From positions 1 to 8,445 of the forward strand of contig QMKT01000083.1 in assembly GCA_003646505.1 (NCBI GenBank): a DNA stretch of 8,445 nucleotides, written 5' to 3'. Numbering within the stretch: position 1 is the first letter of the stretch; every line of letters begins with the position of its first letter. A program made the translations under genes and the position numbers. This stretch comes from Campylobacterota bacterium. Its GTDB lineage: Bacteria; Campylobacterota; Campylobacteria; Campylobacterales; Sulfurovaceae. Below are positions 6,132 through 8,445 of this stretch, in pieces. The notes beneath the pieces were generated by a model. The model had not been told where the DNA came from, did no database searches, and worked only from the letters and a program-made list of their open reading frames with translations.

Positions 6132-7484
6132 ATGTTTAGACTTCGTAAAATACATAAATATGCCGGAATTTTTTCTGGTATAGTCTTACTGCTTCTTTCC
6201 ATAAGCGGATTTTTTCTCAATCATGATAACTGGAAATTTCTCTATACAACTACGGTCTCTAATCAGTATCTTCCAATTAAAACAACACAGGGTAACCTCC
6301 GTCTCTATAATTCATACTCAGTAGACAAAGATAATGATTTGATCAGAGTAATATCGAGTTTTCGAGGTATTTATAAAAGTAGTGATGGTGGAAATTCATA
6401 TAAACATGTATCTGATATACCTTTTTATGATGTTATACAATCTTCAAATGGTATCTATTATGGTGCTACTACGCAAGGTGTTTATAGATCTATAAACAAA
6501 GGACAAACATGGAAACTTTTTGGATTGGAAGATCAGGTAATTACATCTATTAGTACAGATAAAGATAAAGTTTTTTCAGCTATAGATAAGAGAGATGTAG
6601 TATTACTGAACAGTGAAGGAAAAATAATTTCCAAAACGACTGTAAAAATAAAAGAGGATGAATTACGACATGATATCTCTTTAGGTCGTTTTATACGTGA
6701 CCTTCATTACGGGAGAGGTCTTTTTGATGATGGAATCTCTTTACTATTAAATGATTTTGCAACACTTTGGCTGATTCTTTTAGCATCCACAGGATATGTG
6801 TTGTGGTATTTGATAAAAAATATTCGATATAAAAAATCATATAAAAAACCTCTGGGAGCACTGTTAAAGATACATACGAGTTCCTGGGTACTTGTAGCTG
6901 TCTTACCATTAATTATTTTGGTTATTACAGGCATATTTTTAGATCATAGTAAATTTTTTGGTAATTTTCTTCGTAAAACAACTGTTTCACATAAAATATT
7001 ACCACCTATATACACTTCTTTAAAAGAGGATATCTGGTCTATTGATTATCATGATGGTGACTATCGGATAGGAAATCGTTATGGTGTTTATAAAAGTAAT
7101 GATTTCAAAAAATGGACACTGGAGAGTAAAGGGTTTGCCTATAAACTAATACATAAAAATAAAAAACTTTTTGTGAGTGGAATGGGTGCAGCAAATAGAA
7201 TTTACCACAACAAAGAATGGACTGTTTTAAAAAATACACCACACATGTTCAAAGGTGTAAACCGTATAGATGGCGAAGTTAAATATTTCTCTACGTGTAA
7301 TACGGCAAAAAATATCCCAATTGTTAAAACAACAACACTTTATACGATACTGTTAAGTATACATGATGGTAGTTTTTTTGCACATTGGTGGGTATATATC
7401 AATGACATAGCTTCTTTATTGTTACTTGTGCTACTTTATACTGGATTACAATTATGGTATAAAAGGGTTAAAATAAGATCATAA
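6132..7484 (+). CDS. PepSY-TM-like membrane protein with internal duplication and Asp-box repeats
   Basis: A 450-residue inner-membrane protein resembling PepSY-associated TM proteins, which often sit beside TonB receptors; FoxB-type members reduce ferric siderophores with haem. Four helices are predicted at about 10-29, 206-228, 250-270 and 420-443, with periplasmic segments between 1-2 and 3-4. The halves repeat each other: KIH (6-8/246-248), GFFLNH/GIFLDH (26-31/267-272), TTVS-x4-LP (40-48/283-291), H-x-G (192/411), and ND...TG-x2-LWY (207-226/424-443). Asp-box-like motifs occur in the periplasmic parts: SSDGGNSY (83-90), SINKGQTW (120-127) and weaker SNDFKKW (322-328), suggesting propeller-like blades. 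The gene follows the receptor by 2 bases with no strong Shine-Dalgarno, so it is probably translationally coupled. A reductive metal-release role is inferred; haem binding by the matched histidines is a guess. Confidence 0.75.
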   Translation: MFRLRKIHKYAGIFSGIVLLLLSISGFFLNHDNWKFLYTTTVSNQYLPIKTTQGNLRLYNSYSVDKDNDLIRVISSFRGIYKSSDGGNSYKHVSDIPFYDVIQSSNGIYYGATTQGVYRSINKGQTWKLFGLEDQVITSISTDKDKVFSAIDKRDVVLLNSEGKIISKTTVKIKEDELRHDISLGRFIRDLHYGRGLFDDGISLLLNDFATLWLILLASTGYVLWYLIKNIRYKKSYKKPLGALLKIHTSSWVLVAVLPLIILVITGIFLDHSKFFGNFLRKTTVSHKILPPIYTSLKEDIWSIDYHDGDYRIGNRYGVYKSNDFKKWTLESKGFAYKLIHKNKKLFVSGMGAANRIYHNKEWTVLKNTPHMFKGVNRIDGEVKYFSTCNTAKNIPIVKTTTLYTILLSIHDGSFFAHWWVYINDIASLLLLVLLYTGLQLWYKRVKIRS

Positions 7485-7511
7485 TACCTCTCTACATTAG
7501 ATTAAATGTGT

Positions 7512-7517
7512 TAGAAT
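7512..7517 (+). promoter_or_regulatory. Probable -10 box of the lipoprotein-ridA unit
   Basis: TAGAAT, preceded by TGTGT, lies 33 bases before the lipoprotein ATG, giving a leader of about 27 bases. It is followed by a strong Shine-Dalgarno AAAGGA (7537-7542) 8 bases before the start. No -35 box is evident. The 66-base gap after the PepSY-type gene contains no clear terminator hairpin, so read-through is also possible. Confidence 0.45.
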
Positions 7518-7550
7518 AAACGCAATAATAATAGAGAAAGGAACGTAACA

Positions 7551-7886
7551 ATGAAATTAAAGACATTACTTTTATCTGCAATGATATTGTTTTTTACGGG
7601 ATGTACACAAGAGACGCAAAATAGCCTTAGTAGATCACTTCAAAACTGGACAGGAACCAATGGAGTTCTTGAGATATATGCAGGTAATAAACTGGTACAT
7701 AAGTTTATTAAAATAGATAAACTATCAACTGCCTATGGGAGCAATGATGGGCAAATGAGACCTTATCGTTATGGATATGGTATTGATGATGTAAATTTAG
7801 ATGGAAAGATAGATCCTTCAGATAAGAAAGTCTATTTTGAGTTTTCTGATTATTCAACATCGTATATATTTTATGAAAGAAATTAA
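7551..7886 (+). CDS. Small lipoprotein with dockerin-like calcium loop
   Basis: A 111-residue secreted lipoprotein of unknown function. The N-terminus MKLKTLLLSAMILFFTGC is a lipoprotein signal with lipobox FTGC; Cys18 would be lipidated and the protein anchored to a membrane facing the periplasm. The mature part has a beta-rich stretch GVLEIYAGNKLVHKFIKIDKL (38-58) and a loop DVNLDGKIDPSD (80-91) fitting the D-x-N-x-D-G-x-I-x3-D calcium pattern of dockerin and EF-hand-type sites, followed by KVYFEFSDYSTSYIFYE. Only one such loop is present, so it is not a full dockerin. It has its own probable promoter and Shine-Dalgarno, and its stop lies within the ridA Shine-Dalgarno, so the two are probably co-transcribed. 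I do not recognise the family by name. Confidence 0.8.
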   Translation: MKLKTLLLSAMILFFTGCTQETQNSLSRSLQNWTGTNGVLEIYAGNKLVHKFIKIDKLSTAYGSNDGQMRPYRYGYGIDDVNLDGKIDPSDKKVYFEFSDYSTSYIFYERN

Positions 7887-7899
7887 GGAGAAGCGGTAA

Positions 7900-8289
7900 A
7901 TGAAATTTATTTCAACAAAAGAGGCACCTCAGGCTATAGGACCTTATTCACAAGCTGTAGAAGTCAATGGGTTTATTTATACTTCTGGGCAGATCGCCTT
8001 GACAGCAGAAGGTGTAATGGCTGCAGATGATGTAGAGAATCAGACACATCAGGTTATGAAAAACCTTTTTTATGTACTTGAAGCAGCAGGTGCACACTTT
8101 AATGATGTCATTAAAACGACTATATTTTTAGCCGATATGAATGATTTTGAGAAAGTAAATGCGATCTATGCACATTATTTTGGTGATCACAAACCTGTAA
8201 GAAGCACTGTGGCAGTTAAAACACTTCCTAAAAATGCATTGGTAGAGATAGATTGTATTGCACTTTCGGGCGCAGATTATAATTTTTAG
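7900..8289 (+). CDS. ridA: RidA family 2-iminobutanoate/2-iminopropanoate deaminase
   Basis: Cytoplasmic trimeric enzyme of the YjgF/YER057c/UK114 family that hydrolyses reactive enamine/imine products of PLP enzymes (for example 2-aminoacrylate from serine dehydratase) to 2-keto acids. At 129 residues it has standard length. Visible signatures are APQAIGPYSQAV (9-20, with Tyr16), TSGQI (28-32, with Ser29), LEAAGAHFNDVIKTTIFLADMNDF, and the catalytic Arg101 in PVRSTVAVKTLPKNALVEIDCIA with Glu116. These correspond to the residues needed in archetypal RidA, so deaminase activity is likely. The Shine-Dalgarno AAGGAG (7885-7890) overlaps the lipoprotein stop, 9 bases before the ATG. Its place just before rplU is probably not functional. 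Confidence 0.93.
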   Translation: MKFISTKEAPQAIGPYSQAVEVNGFIYTSGQIALTAEGVMAADDVENQTHQVMKNLFYVLEAAGAHFNDVIKTTIFLADMNDFEKVNAIYAHYFGDHKPVRSTVAVKTLPKNALVEIDCIALSGADYNF

Positions 8290-8315
8290 AGATATAAAGT
8301 AGTGAATAGTCAAAG

Positions 8316-8352
8316 AAAGTTGTTTGGTTTAACAAAAAATTAAAACAACTTT
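8316..8352. repeat. Perfect 10-bp inverted repeat before rplU
   Basis: AAAGTTGTTT (8316-8325) and AAACAACTTT (8343-8352) are exact inverted copies around a 17-base spacer. The right arm ends 3 bases before the rplU -10 box, so the element covers where a -35 region would lie. It could be a repressor site or an RNA hairpin ending ridA transcripts. There is no U-run directly after it, which argues against a classical terminator. Confidence 0.5.
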
Positions 8353-8355
8353 GGG

Positions 8356-8361
8356 TATAAT
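8356..8361 (+). promoter_or_regulatory. Probable -10 box of rplU
   Basis: TATAAT preceded by TTTGGG lies 40 bases before the rplU ATG. Transcription would begin near 8368 with a leader of about 34 bases containing the Shine-Dalgarno AAGGG (8391-8395), 6 bases before the start. There is no evident -35 box. This is the cleanest promoter match in the window. Confidence 0.65.
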
Positions 8362-8401
8362 CTCGAACTTTTTAAAAAACAATAGATATAAAGGGTTTGC
8401 A

Positions 8402-8445
8402 ATGTACGCAATCATTAAAGCAAGTGGCCAACAATTCAAAGTTCA
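8402..8445 (+). CDS. rplU: 50S ribosomal protein L21 (bL21), 3' end off window
   Basis: Only 14 full codons are visible, reading MYAIIKASGQQFKV. This is the nearly invariant bL21 N-terminus (MYA-I-x-x-G-G/Q-K/Q-Q-hydrophobic pattern), a 23S rRNA-binding protein of the large subunit. It has its own promoter and Shine-Dalgarno. In most bacteria rpmA and obg follow, and they are expected beyond the window. The fragment is short but distinctive. Confidence 0.88.
   Translation, partial: MYAIIKASGQQFKV

Noticed and set aside
7788..7823. Lipoprotein as a cellulosomal dockerin
   Set aside because: Only one calcium loop is present and there is no second repeat, cohesin or glycoside hydrolase; the likeness is limited to the loop.

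Overview
The window looks like chromosomal DNA from a low-GC member of the Campylobacterota (formerly Epsilonproteobacteria), probably near Sulfurovum or Sulfurimonas. This is inferred from AT-rich codon use, TATAAT-type -10 boxes without clear -35 boxes, and gene content and order; no search was run. All convincing genes are on the + strand and densely packed.

Region 1 (start to about 4024) is a methionine/sulfur block. It opens inside metY (O-acetylhomoserine sulfhydrylase, N-terminus off the window). A 133-base gap follows, holding an inverted pair of REP-like palindromes and the probable metX promoter. Then comes a tight run of metX (homoserine O-acyltransferase), xseB (exonuclease VII small subunit), a nitrilase-fold protein and a ThiF/MoeB/HesA-type E1-like protein. 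metX/xseB and xseB/nitrilase overlap by 4 and 1 bases. MetX activates homoserine and MetY replaces the acyl group with sulfide, or with sulfur from a carrier protein. The ThiF-like protein suggests the protein-thiocarboxylate route described in Wolinella succinogenes, but no sulfur-carrier gene is visible here. The nitrilase-like protein lacks the catalytic Cys and Lys of its family and may be a pseudoenzyme.

Region 2 (about 4025 to 7484) is an outer-membrane uptake pair. A 677-residue TonB-dependent receptor is followed after 2 bases by a 450-residue PepSY-TM-like inner-membrane protein. The latter appears to be an internal duplication: each half has a helix, a periplasmic segment with Asp-box (BNR)-like repeats, and a second helix, with matching histidines. 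The likely role is uptake and reductive release of a metal chelate, but the ligand cannot be read from the sequence. The gap upstream of the receptor has a direct repeat and a palindrome that could be regulatory.

Region 3 (7485 to the end) holds a small lipoprotein with a dockerin-like calcium loop, then ridA (2-iminobutanoate/2-iminopropanoate deaminase) and the first codons of rplU (ribosomal protein bL21). A perfect 10-bp inverted repeat lies between ridA and the rplU -10 box. No tRNA, rRNA, CRISPR array, insertion sequence or phage gene was seen.
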